Shown one piece after another: positions 35,302 through 43,558 of a stretch of 64,000 bases of DNA. Source of the stretch: Haliea sp. (GTDB taxonomy: Bacteria; Pseudomonadota; Gammaproteobacteria; Pseudomonadales; Halieaceae); NCBI GenBank assembly GCA_016704305.1, contig JADJAL010000005.1, positions 1 to 64,000 on the forward strand, read 5' to 3'. The translations under genes and the position numbers were made by a program. The number at the start of each line of letters is the position of its first letter. Within the stretch, counting starts at the first letter, position 1. The notes under the pieces were generated by a model. The model was not told where the DNA came from and made no database searches. It saw nothing but the letters and a program-made list of their open reading frames with translations.

Positions 35302-36939
35302 TTGAAAGCACTTTTGCGCCGGATTCTTGCGGCCTTCAAGGCCAGCAGTGACTCCGCTGCCCAAGGCAGCGCGTCGCGTCGTTATCCGGTTATCCCCGCC
35401 GTCGCAGCGCCTGCGACGCTGCCTGTCAGCTTTGTCATTGTGCGCTTTTCTGACGAGTACCTGCACAATTTCCTCAAATCCGAGTGCGCCCATGATCCGC
35501 TAAACGAAGTGATAGAAATCGACAATACCTCCAATCTCTACTTTGATAATTTGTCACAGGCCATTCTTGCCGGTCTGGATCGCGCGCATAACGACATTAT
35601 TGTCGTAGTACATGAAGATGTTCTTTTGCCACAAGGATGGCAGCCTCACTTCGAGCAGTCACTGCGCCAACTTGAAGAGCATGACCCTTCCTGGGGTGTG
35701 CTGGGCAGTGTTGGCTGGAATGAGGTCGGGCAGTTTGTCGGGCATTGGAGTGACCCGCACCAGTTCAAAAACACCTTCCTTGATAGCCCGTATAAGTTCC
35801 ACGAAGTACAGAAGCTGGACGAGCAGCTTTTGATCTTTCACAGGCAAAGAATCCCCAGGCTGGATAGCGATTTACCAGGAATACATTTCCTGGGAGAAGA
35901 TCTGAAGCAGCAGTTGTCGCGGCTTGGAATGAAGTGTTACGCGGTGGACGCGCCCACTATCCACAAATATGCCGACAAGTACGGCGAGCGCATCGTTAGC
36001 TCGAGGCAGTCGGACAAAATCGGCGACAGGGAGAGCGTGACGTATCTGGCTGATGAAGCGTGCTGTAATGACTATCTTGCCTGGAAGTATCCGCATGTAT
36101 TTTCAGGGTTGAAGCAGGCTGCTGGAGGAGTGCAGTCTTCAGCAAGCGGCCGCTTGCAGGTGATCCGACCGATCATTTTTATTTGCAAGGGGGAACTGGA
36201 AGCTGCCGCCGCCCGCGCGATTGCGCAGGATTCAGGCATATTTACTGGAGCGCTGCCCAGCGATGCCAGTGAATCCGCGTTGCTGAGGATGCCCATCTAT
36301 AAAATGATCATCGAGAAATACCGGTGCCACGCGCAGTGGCAAAAACACAATACAGCAGATACCTTGCAGATGTTGGCGGCGCGACTGCTGGGCGATCTAC
36401 CTTTGGATGCCGGTTGGGGTATCTTTGTGCCGGAGAGTATTCTGGTGCTGCCCGAGTTGCGCAGGGTGTTTCCAGAGGCCCGCTATGTCTATATTCAACG
36501 TGACCCCTTCAGTACTTGTATGGAAGAGCCGCACAGAACGGCATGTTTGAATAACCACCTCGGTCGAATTGCGCTGCCCGAGGCGTATTGCGCGCTCGGG
36601 CTTGAGATATCCCGGATCCTCGAAGCAGATCCGCTAGACCACATGATCTGTACCACGCTACATCAACTTGATTTGGTGCGTCAGCATCTGGCAAGCGTGG
36701 CGGAAAGCGAGCCGTTGGTTCTCCCGTTTGAGGAGTGCATCAACAGCCCTTCTACGGCAATGGAACGATTTGCTCGCTGGTTGGGCGCTGTGCGATCCGA
36801 CAGCGCCAGCGCGGGGTTGAACCTGAAGATGACTCTGGACACGCATTCGAGCATCGAGACCTGCGGGTATTCCCAGGCGCAAAAGCTGGCTGCAATGGAG
36901 CGGCTGAGCGTTATCAGGAAGTCGCTCGGGTATATCTAG
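35302..36939 (+). CDS. StrF-like glycosyltransferase fused to a degenerate sulfotransferase domain
   Basis: The protein has about 545 residues. The N-terminal half resembles StrF/Glyco_tranf_2_5-type GT-A proteins: SFVIVRFSDEYLHNFL near residue 45, then IIVVVHEDVLLPQGW near residue 100, where HEDV is the characteristic acid motif. The C-terminal half has the fold of sulfotransferases: a strand and helix PIIFICKGELEAAAARAI near residue 295 where the PAPS loop GxxRSGTS should be, and a good 3'-phosphate motif ARYVYIQRDPFSTCMEEP near residue 395. The missing Arg-Ser-Gly-Thr loop makes sulfate transfer doubtful. The initiator is probably TTG 35302, seven bases after AGAGGA; TTG 35296 is too close to it. 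Confidence 0.75.
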   Translation: MKALLRRILAAFKASSDSAAQGSASRRYPVIPAVAAPATLPVSFVIVRFSDEYLHNFLKSECAHDPLNEVIEIDNTSNLYFDNLSQAILAGLDRAHNDIIVVVHEDVLLPQGWQPHFEQSLRQLEEHDPSWGVLGSVGWNEVGQFVGHWSDPHQFKNTFLDSPYKFHEVQKLDEQLLIFHRQRIPRLDSDLPGIHFLGEDLKQQLSRLGMKCYAVDAPTIHKYADKYGERIVSSRQSDKIGDRESVTYLADEACCNDYLAWKYPHVFSGLKQAAGGVQSSASGRLQVIRPIIFICKGELEAAAARAIAQDSGIFTGALPSDASESALLRMPIYKMIIEKYRCHAQWQKHNTADTLQMLAARLLGDLPLDAGWGIFVPESILVLPELRRVFPEARYVYIQRDPFSTCMEEPHRTACLNNHLGRIALPEAYCALGLEISRILEADPLDHMICTTLHQLDLVRQHLASVAESEPLVLPFEECINSPSTAMERFARWLGAVRSDSASAGLNLKMTLDTHSSIETCGYSQAQKLAAMERLSVIRKSLGYI

Positions 36940-37053
36940 TTAATGCAAAATTCTGCTATTCTTGCCCGCTGCTACAGACCACCAACACTGGGTTGCGGCC
37001 AGATAAGAACACGTTCCCAGCTTCGCCTCGTCAAGTATAGTGAAAGATAGCCA

Positions 37054-37701
37054 ATGAGCGGAAAATCCCAGAAAAAATCCAAAGTCATGGATGAGACTAC
37101 CATTTCGCTGTTCGAGCAGGGCTCTACCAGTGATACCCGTAAAACCTACATCATTTTTGGCGTCGGACGGGGCGGCACGACCATGGTCGCCGGTGTCGCG
37201 AAACTCTGTGGTCTCGATATCGGAGAGGATTTGCCGATAAATCTTGAAGACAATGATTTCAATCTCGCTGTGTTGAAAAAGAAGGGGATTAGCCAGCCTG
37301 TAGTCCATATCATCAATGTATTGGCACAGCGCAATCAGTCCAAGGATATATGGGGGTGGAAATTTCCGCGGGCTATCGCCTACCTGCCACTAATCCGCGA
37401 GCACCTGGTGAATCCACACCTGATCCTCGTTTCCCGTGACCCTATCGCTACTGCCACCAGGGAGATATTGTCAGGTACTCCGAAAATGGATGCGATTGAG
37501 CTCGTTCTGCGTTTGCAGTTGCGGAACATGGAGCTGGTAAAGCAGTGGGAAGCGCCGACCCTGATCGTCAGTTACGAAAGATCCATTCAACGCCCCGAGC
37601 AGTTTATTACTGATATGTGTGGCTTTTTGGGAGTAGAGCGTCCCGTCGACACAGCAGACATTCGGGCTTTTATGCAGCCAGGAGAATACAAGGTAATCTG
37701 A
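37054..37701 (+). CDS. Sulfotransferase-like P-loop protein, possibly truncated by frameshift
   Basis: The 215-residue protein has the PAPS-loop segment YIIFGVGRGGTTMVAGVAKL near residue 32 and a 3'-phosphate motif LILVSRDPIATATREILSG near residue 128, so it belongs to the sulfotransferase superfamily. The normal C-terminal region is short. Directly after the stop another frame stays open to 37873 (see next entry), and removing one A from GTAATC at 37693-37698 would fuse them into a 272-residue protein of normal length. The start ATG is preceded by a weak ribosome-binding region. Confidence 0.78.
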   Translation: MSGKSQKKSKVMDETTISLFEQGSTSDTRKTYIIFGVGRGGTTMVAGVAKLCGLDIGEDLPINLEDNDFNLAVLKKKGISQPVVHIINVLAQRNQSKDIWGWKFPRAIAYLPLIREHLVNPHLILVSRDPIATATREILSGTPKMDAIELVLRLQLRNMELVKQWEAPTLIVSYERSIQRPEQFITDMCGFLGVERPVDTADIRAFMQPGEYKVI

Positions 37702-37873
37702 ACGGCCTCAATTCAAGAACCCTGATGCTGATATCGCGGCTAAGCGTGAATTCACCGATATTGGAGACCGCTTGAAGCAAGCCATCGGAGAATGGCGCGA
37801 GTCGACACAGAATCCTTTACGGTATCCGGCCGAGTTCAGGAAAAGAGAAAGCAAGGGTAACGGAAGTAGCTGA
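37697..37873 (+). other. Open frame continuing the preceding sulfotransferase (possible lost C-terminus)
   Basis: Without its own start codon, this frame reads SERPQFKNPDADIAAKREF, then TDIGDRLKQAIGEWRESTQN and PLRYPAEFRKRE, ending at TGA 37871-37873. It begins where the sulfotransferase gene stops and has the charged, helical look of a real protein tail. A single-base deletion upstream would join it in frame. An alternative is the end of a lost sulfatase gene, whose C-termini often read like ...WxxxTxDPL. Confidence 0.45.
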
Positions 37874-37982
37874 TGCACAGGGGCGTAAAAATGTCCGACT
37901 TACGCAGTTCGCACCATGCAGGGGTTGCGCCCATCGGCTGTGTCGGCGTCTCTGCACACGCCATTTCGGGATCTCCCAGCTG

Positions 37983-39422
37983 ATGCCGTTACATTCCTGG
38001 CGCGATGCGATCGCGGCCTATGCAAGTCCCGCCGCCCTGGCACTGCTGCTATTGGGGTTCGCTGCGGGGCTGCCTTACATGCTGGTTTTTTCGACGCTTT
38101 CGGTATGGTTGCGTGAAGCCGGTGTATCGCATGCCACAATTGGCTATGCCAGCCTCATCGGCCTCGCCTACGCCTTCAAATGGGTGTGGTCGCCACTGCT
38201 GGATCAATGGCGCCTGCCCTTACTTGGCAGGCTCGGTCGCCGCCGCTCATGGCTCGTGATGGCCCAACTGGGGGTGATCGGCGGCCTGCTCGGCATGTCG
38301 CTGTGCGATCCGTCACAGCACCTGTCATGGCTGATAGCCGTTGCCGTGCTGGTGGCCTTTGCCTCTGCAACCCAGGACATTGCGGTTGATGCTTATCGTC
38401 TGGAAATCGTGGACGAAAGCCGCCAGGCGACGCTGGCCGCAAGCTACATGGCGGGCTATCGCGTAGCGACCGTGCTCGCCACGGCCGGCGCGCTGTATTT
38501 TGTGACCTGGTTCGACGCCATTGAAAGCCAGTACAACTTTCGCGCATGGGCCAATACCTATGTGCTGTTCGCGGCCCTGATGCTGCCGGGATTTATCACC
38601 ACGCTGTGGATGCGGGAGCCTGACGTGCCCGCAGTGGTGCAGCAGTTGGCCGCTCGATACGGTCTTGGGCGACAGTTGCTGTCCGTTGCACTGCTGGTAG
38701 CGCTGCTGACAAGCGGCTCCGCAATGCTCGCGGCGCTCTACACCGCCGCCTATTCGCAGGCGCTGCTATATGCGGTAATTCCCGTGGTCTGTATCACCCC
38801 GTGGGGCCGTGGACTGCTGGCACCGGTGCTGACGCCGATCAGTGATTTCATTCGTCGCTATCGCTGGCAGGCGCTATTGATGCTCGCCCTGATCGCCAGT
38901 TACCGCATGTCCGCTACCGTGATGGGCGTGATGGCCAACGTGTTTTACCTGGACCAGGGCTTCTCCAAGGATCAGATCGCCAGCATTAGCAAGCTTTTCG
39001 GCCTGTTGATGACATTGGCCGGGGCGGCGACAGGAGGTCTGCTGATCGTGCGGTTCGGCATCATGCCTATCCTGTTCATCGGCGCCGCCGCATCGGCAGC
39101 CACCAATTTGCTGTTCGCGCTGCTGGCCAGCATGGGCGCGGATATGTCGATGCTGGTGCTCACAATCAGCTGCGATAATTTCAGCGCCGGACTTGCAACC
39201 GCGGCCTTCGTGGCATTTCTTTCCAGTCTCACCAATCTGCAATTCTCGGCCACGCAATATGCGTTGCTGAGTTCGATCATGCTGCTGTTGCCACGCCTGA
39301 TCGGAGGCTACTCGGGAGCACTGGTGGAGCAACTCGGCTACCAGCAATTCTTTGTCGCGACAGCACTGCTGGGCATTCCGACGCTGCTACTGGTAGCCCT
39401 GCAGTGGCGTAGAGGCGGCTGA
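37983..39422 (+). CDS. ampG: AmpG-type muropeptide permease (MFS)
   Basis: The 479-residue inner-membrane transporter has about 12-14 helices. The AmpG-type N-terminus includes LLLLGFAAGLPYMLVFSTLS near residue 20 and the signature region FASATQDIAVDAYRLEIVD near residue 125, with GLAYAFKWVWSPLLD between helices 2 and 3. AmpG imports anhydromuropeptides (GlcNAc-anhMurNAc peptides) for cell-wall recycling. Its presence between glycan genes is unusual; it has its own short upstream gap and a terminator-like hairpin after it, so it could be an independent unit. Confidence 0.9.
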   Translation: MPLHSWRDAIAAYASPAALALLLLGFAAGLPYMLVFSTLSVWLREAGVSHATIGYASLIGLAYAFKWVWSPLLDQWRLPLLGRLGRRRSWLVMAQLGVIGGLLGMSLCDPSQHLSWLIAVAVLVAFASATQDIAVDAYRLEIVDESRQATLAASYMAGYRVATVLATAGALYFVTWFDAIESQYNFRAWANTYVLFAALMLPGFITTLWMREPDVPAVVQQLAARYGLGRQLLSVALLVALLTSGSAMLAALYTAAYSQALLYAVIPVVCITPWGRGLLAPVLTPISDFIRRYRWQALLMLALIASYRMSATVMGVMANVFYLDQGFSKDQIASISKLFGLLMTLAGAATGGLLIVRFGIMPILFIGAAASAATNLLFALLASMGADMSMLVLTISCDNFSAGLATAAFVAFLSSLTNLQFSATQYALLSSIMLLLPRLIGGYSGALVEQLGYQQFFVATALLGIPTLLLVALQWRRGG

Positions 39423-39518
39423 CGGCGTGGCGCCCCTGCATGGTCCCCTACAGGCCTTGCGTTTGCTGGTAAGGCGATTGTGCCGCTGTGCCAAACGCGT
39501 GGTCGGCGTGCGAGGGGT

Positions 39519-39537
39519 GCGCGCATCCGCGCTTTTT
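39519..39537 (+). terminator. Putative Rho-independent terminator after ampG
   Basis: A short hairpin GCGCG-CATC-CGCGC (39519-39532) is followed immediately by TTTTT (39533-39537), about 100 bp after the ampG stop. The stem is only 5 bp but fully GC. It fits the end of the ampG transcript and separates it from the next sulfotransferase gene. Confidence 0.4.
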
Positions 39538-39686
39538 GGAACCGGGTCACGCCCGCAGGGTATTTCGGAGTTGCCTTGGTTATTGCAAATCGGCGAATAT
39601 AGGCTGGTTAATTCACACAATTTGATATCAGCGCAGGGTTTATGAATCAGTCCAGCTGTTTTTTTCTGCAGATCGGAAGTGAGTAG

Positions 39687-40412
39687 ATGGGAGGGCAAGT
39701 CGCAAACGAGTTAGACGGCAAGCTGCCCACCCGGGTGGTGGCTGTATTGGGCATGCATCGCAGTGGCACCAGTTGCCTGACAGGGTCTTTGCAGAATGCC
39801 GGCTTGTTCCTGGGGGATTGCCATACCTGGAACAAGCATAATGAAAAGGGCAATCGGGAGAACCAGAAATTCGTCGATCTTCACGATGCGATTCTTGCAG
39901 CGAACGGTGGTGCCTGGGATGCTCCGCCCGCCAGCGTGGTCTGGAAGGATGAGCACTTCGCCTGGGCAAGAGAACTTTTGCTCGCGCATGCAGGCGAGCC
40001 CAATTTCGGATTCAAGGATCCGCGCGGGCTGTTGGTGATTGATGGCTGGAAACAGCTCTATCCCAGGATCGAGTTTATCGGCATCTATCGTCACCCCAAT
40101 GCGGTGGCCAAGTCGCTGCAGAAACGCAATTACAGAACGCGCGAGGAGTGGCTGAATCTATGGTATGCCTACAACAGCGCGTTGTACCGCGAGTATAAGA
40201 GCAAGCCGTTCCCGATTCTGTGCTTTGATGATGACGAGGCGGTCCTGGACGAAAAGATCGTTCGCGCTGCCGCTCAAATGGGCCTGACTCGCCATGGCCC
40301 CGAGGAAAAGTTCTATACTTCCGAACTGCGGCACAACGATGGCTCGGGCGAGGCAGTACTGCCATGGAAAATCAGGCGTTTGTATCGAAAGCTGAAGAAA
40401 GCCGAATTCTGA
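39687..40412 (+). CDS. Sulfotransferase family protein
   Basis: The 241-residue protein has an intact PAPS 5'-loop VVAVLGMHRSGTSCLTGSLQ near residue 18 and a 3'-phosphate-binding segment RIEFIGIYRHPNAVAKSLQK near residue 120, where Arg and the following Ser are conserved. It is a compact single-domain enzyme, probably transferring sulfate from PAPS to a carbohydrate hydroxyl. The initiator ATG follows GGAAGTGAG. It precedes the next GT gene by 13 bp. PAPS-producing genes (cysDNC) are not in the window. Confidence 0.86.
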   Translation: MGGQVANELDGKLPTRVVAVLGMHRSGTSCLTGSLQNAGLFLGDCHTWNKHNEKGNRENQKFVDLHDAILAANGGAWDAPPASVVWKDEHFAWARELLLAHAGEPNFGFKDPRGLLVIDGWKQLYPRIEFIGIYRHPNAVAKSLQKRNYRTREEWLNLWYAYNSALYREYKSKPFPILCFDDDEAVLDEKIVRAAAQMGLTRHGPEEKFYTSELRHNDGSGEAVLPWKIRRLYRKLKKAEF

Positions 40413-40425
40413 GCGGCGTCGACGA

Positions 40426-41454
40426 ATGTTAAGCCGCATCAAGCAGGGCATTCGACGTTTCTTATCGAACAGTCAGTCGAACAGTCTATCTGGCAGTAAT
40501 CAACGAGATGAGTGTGTTGTCAGTTTTGTTGTGATTGTCTACGACATGCCGACGCAAGCCCAGAACACAGTGCGCTCATTGCTCGCGGATTATCAACTGG
40601 ATGCGCGCCCGGAGGATTACGAAGTCCTGATCGTGGAAAACGCGTCCGCGAACACGATGTCGCAAGCATTCCTCGACTCCTTGCCGCCCACTTTTTCCTA
40701 TCACCTCAGGCAGGAAACCCAGCCAACGCCAATTCACGCGATCAATTATGGAATAGAGCGCGCCAGAGGCGACAATATCTGTGTGATGATAGACGGTGCG
40801 CGGTTGCTGACCCCGGGTGTAGTCAAGAATATTATTCGGGGTCATCGCCTTTCACCGCGCGCGATCGTCACTGCGCCGGGGTATCATTTGGGCTACGAAC
40901 TGCAGCAGAAAGCCGTGGGTAGCGGTTATGATGTCGCGCAGGAACAGGTTCTCATGGATTCGATTGCGTGGCCTGCAGACGGCTACAGATTGTTCGAGAT
41001 TGCCTGCTTCAGCGGCTCCTGCGCCGCCGGTTTTTACCTGCCGCATGGCGAGAGTAACTGTATCAGCATGCCGCGTGATTTGTGGAAGGCGTTGGGTGGT
41101 TACGATGCGCGATTTGATATGCGCGGGGGCGGAGTGGTGAATCTGGACCTCTACAAGCGAGCGTGTGAATACCCAGGGATCACGCATGTTTTCCTTCACG
41201 GAGAGGGAACATTCCATCAGTTTCATGGCGGCGTGACCACCGGTGGAGAGGAGGCCGAGGTCAGGCAGAAGTTTATCGTGGCGATCATGGAGCAGTACCA
41301 AAGCATCAGGGGCAGAAAGTTTGAGAATCCGTTGACCAACACGGTGTATCTAGGTGAGTTACCAGACCAGGCGCAAAAATTCGTACAAATGTCTTCGAGT
41401 AAAAAAATCGAAAGAATGAACAATACAACCAATGCGCAGCGTGTCTCTGGATAG
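40426..41454 (+). CDS. Family 2 glycosyltransferase
   Basis: The 342-residue GT-A protein has the N-terminal pattern VSFVVIVYDMPTQAQNTVRS near residue 32, VLIVENASAN near residue 67 and the metal-site region GDNICVMIDGARLLTPGVV near residue 115. A C-terminal extension beyond the GT core contains SMPRDLWKALGGYDARFDMR (the usual GGFDE-like acceptor segment) near residue 215, so the enzyme is likely active. It is followed by the methyltransferase gene 32 bp downstream on the same strand. Confidence 0.84.
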   Translation: MLSRIKQGIRRFLSNSQSNSLSGSNQRDECVVSFVVIVYDMPTQAQNTVRSLLADYQLDARPEDYEVLIVENASANTMSQAFLDSLPPTFSYHLRQETQPTPIHAINYGIERARGDNICVMIDGARLLTPGVVKNIIRGHRLSPRAIVTAPGYHLGYELQQKAVGSGYDVAQEQVLMDSIAWPADGYRLFEIACFSGSCAAGFYLPHGESNCISMPRDLWKALGGYDARFDMRGGGVVNLDLYKRACEYPGITHVFLHGEGTFHQFHGGVTTGGEEAEVRQKFIVAIMEQYQSIRGRKFENPLTNTVYLGELPDQAQKFVQMSSSKKIERMNNTTNAQRVSG

Positions 41455-41486
41455 CGCTGGGTCAACTGAGAGGTCAATGGGAATAT

Positions 41487-42311
41487 ATGAATAACAGTAT
41501 TTATTTTCCGCCGTCACTGCAGCGCTTTGAACCAAAGCGCATGGTGTTCAGTACCTGGGTTGATCACCTGCCGTTTGCGTACGATCTCGTGGCTGCCATT
41601 CGCCCCAAGTTGATTGTCGAGCTGGGCGTGTACAACGGACTCTCGTTTTTTACCTTTTGCCAGTCGATGGTGGAGAATAATATCGACGGTGTGGCCTATG
41701 GCGTGGACTGTTGGGAGGGCGACGAGCATACGGACGCCTATGACGATTCAATCTATAACGACGTCGCTGATCACGCTCGCGTGAATTATCGCGGCAACAC
41801 CTACTTGCTGCGCATGTTCTTCAATGAGGCTCTGCGGCATTTTGAGGACAACACGCTGGATCTGTTACATATCGACGGTTTGCATACGTACGAGGCGATA
41901 CAGGAGGACTTCACCAACTGGTACCCGAAGGTAAAGCCTGGTGGAATCATCCTGTTCCATGACGTCATGGCAAAAATCAAGGATTTTGGCGCCTGGAAAT
42001 ATTTTGAGGAGCTTGAAGGCCAGTATCAGGATGTGTTCAAGTTCAATCACGGCTTCGGCCTGGGCGTCATGCGCAAGCCGGGCGGCGAGCCCAGCGATGA
42101 ACCGTTGCTCGATCTGCTCTTCAGCAAGGATGAAGACACCATACAGAAATTGCGCCAGCTGTACGTGCATGCAGGCCTTTTTCTGGAAGCGCGTCGCCAG
42201 GCAACATTCTGGCGCCAGGCGCGCAAGGGCGGAAAAAAGGGCGGCCAGGGCAAAGATCAGCCTGCCGCGGAAAGTGAAGTCCAGGCAACGCCTCCTGCAC
42301 AAGAGGGCTGA
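41487..42311 (+). CDS. Class I SAM-dependent methyltransferase (Methyltransf_24-like)
   Basis: The 274-residue protein has the SAM-binding motif I variant KLIVELGVYNGLSFFTFCQS near residue 40, an acidic residue after strand 2 in AYGVDCWEGDEHTD near residue 72, and DLLHIDGLHTYEAIQEDFTN near residue 128, the HIDGxHxYxxxxxD signature of the Methyltransf_24 and cephalosporin-hydroxylase-like group often found in glycan clusters. A Lys/Gly-rich and then acidic low-complexity tail follows residue 240. It probably methylates a sugar hydroxyl. Confidence 0.86.
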   Translation: MNNSIYFPPSLQRFEPKRMVFSTWVDHLPFAYDLVAAIRPKLIVELGVYNGLSFFTFCQSMVENNIDGVAYGVDCWEGDEHTDAYDDSIYNDVADHARVNYRGNTYLLRMFFNEALRHFEDNTLDLLHIDGLHTYEAIQEDFTNWYPKVKPGGIILFHDVMAKIKDFGAWKYFEELEGQYQDVFKFNHGFGLGVMRKPGGEPSDEPLLDLLFSKDEDTIQKLRQLYVHAGLFLEARRQATFWRQARKGGKKGGQGKDQPAAESEVQATPPAQEG

Positions 42312-42358
42312 TCTGCCCAGGTGTTGGAGTCCCAAAGCGTGTCTCACGGGAGGTATGT

Positions 42359-43438
42359 ATGGTGATTGACGGTAGTTTAGTGAGCGTGCAGGACGCTGAG
42401 ACGCATGCCAATTCCGAACTCCTTGAGCAGGCCAATCAACTCGCAAACGGCGGCGATTACCGGTCCGCAATCAGCCTGTTGGAACAAGCCGGGACGTACG
42501 ATGATTATCCTCTGGCGCAGCGCCTGATCGAGTTACGCATTCATGCCTATTCCAAAATGCAGTGGCCCGAGCCGCATGACAACTGGCCACCTGCGCACGA
42601 TAACCGCTTCGCAGATGTCAACGGCTTTCCCGAGGTTGCCGCGGGTGAGCTGGATGTAGGTGCGTTGAAGGCTGGAATATTGGGCAAGGGTGGCCTGATC
42701 GTGCGCGGGTTGATGGACTCCGAGCGAATAGAAAAAATGCGCGAGAATATCGACCGCGTGCTGCAGGCGAGAGTAGATAGCGCCAACGAAGTGCCCGGAG
42801 CCGACAGCAATCCCTGGTACCGGAGGTCGCCCAGTGTGCAGGGAGGTCCTGTTCAGTTTCGCGGGGGCGTGCGTTATACCACGATAGGCTCCGTGTGGAG
42901 CGTTGACAGTCCTCCCGTTACTTTCCAACTTATAGAATACTATCGAAAGATTGGTATCCCCGAGCTGTTGACCAGCTACTTTGGGGAGGCTCCGGTACTT
43001 TCCGTGCGCAAGTGGGTGGTGAGGTGTGCAGCCCCGAACAATGGCGCATCCTCGGGCTGGCACCAGGACGGTTACTTTTTGGGAGATGCGAGCGCAATCC
43101 GAACGGCCAATCTGTGGATTGCGCTGACCGACTGCGGAGGAGATGCCGATGCGCCTGGATTGGAAATCGTCGGCGGCGGAGAACGTACAATTTACGAAAC
43201 GGGTACGCGTGGCTCCCCATTTAACTGGACGGTCGGTCAAGAGCTCGTGGACGAGATTGCGCAGACCAATCCGGTACAGTGCCCCAGGTTCAACGCCGGT
43301 GATGCACTGTTTTTTGACCACTTCAACCTGCATAGAACAGGCTTTGGTTTAAACCACACCAAGAATCGCTATGCAATTGAGTCGTGGTTTTTTGCTGGAT
43401 CAACGGCGCCGCTCAAGCAGCAACCGGTAGTGATTTAG
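42359..43438 (+). CDS. Phytanoyl-CoA-dioxygenase family protein 1 with N-terminal helical module
   Basis: The 359-residue Fe(II)/2-oxoglutarate-type oxygenase has an iron-binding HxD in SSGWHQDGYFLGD near residue 233 and a distal His with Arg in FFDHFNLHRTGFG near residue 322. This completes the 2-His-1-carboxylate site. Residues about 20-65 form an extra amphipathic module (LANGGDYRSAISLLEQA followed by LIELRIHAYSKM) like one TPR-type hairpin, also present in the next gene. The likely reaction is hydroxylation or oxidative modification of a sugar or lipid component; the substrate is unknown. It lies 47 bp after the methyltransferase gene. Confidence 0.84.
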   Translation: MVIDGSLVSVQDAETHANSELLEQANQLANGGDYRSAISLLEQAGTYDDYPLAQRLIELRIHAYSKMQWPEPHDNWPPAHDNRFADVNGFPEVAAGELDVGALKAGILGKGGLIVRGLMDSERIEKMRENIDRVLQARVDSANEVPGADSNPWYRRSPSVQGGPVQFRGGVRYTTIGSVWSVDSPPVTFQLIEYYRKIGIPELLTSYFGEAPVLSVRKWVVRCAAPNNGASSGWHQDGYFLGDASAIRTANLWIALTDCGGDADAPGLEIVGGGERTIYETGTRGSPFNWTVGQELVDEIAQTNPVQCPRFNAGDALFFDHFNLHRTGFGLNHTKNRYAIESWFFAGSTAPLKQQPVVI

Positions 43439-43558
43439 GTTGGCGAGCGCGTTGATGTGTCCCTGTCCGGCGATATCTGTGCTTCAGGTGCCAACGTTGA
43501 AGGTTGTTTTTAGTAAGCAGTTCAGACGAGCGAATCATGCGTTTATTCAGGTGTGCCA

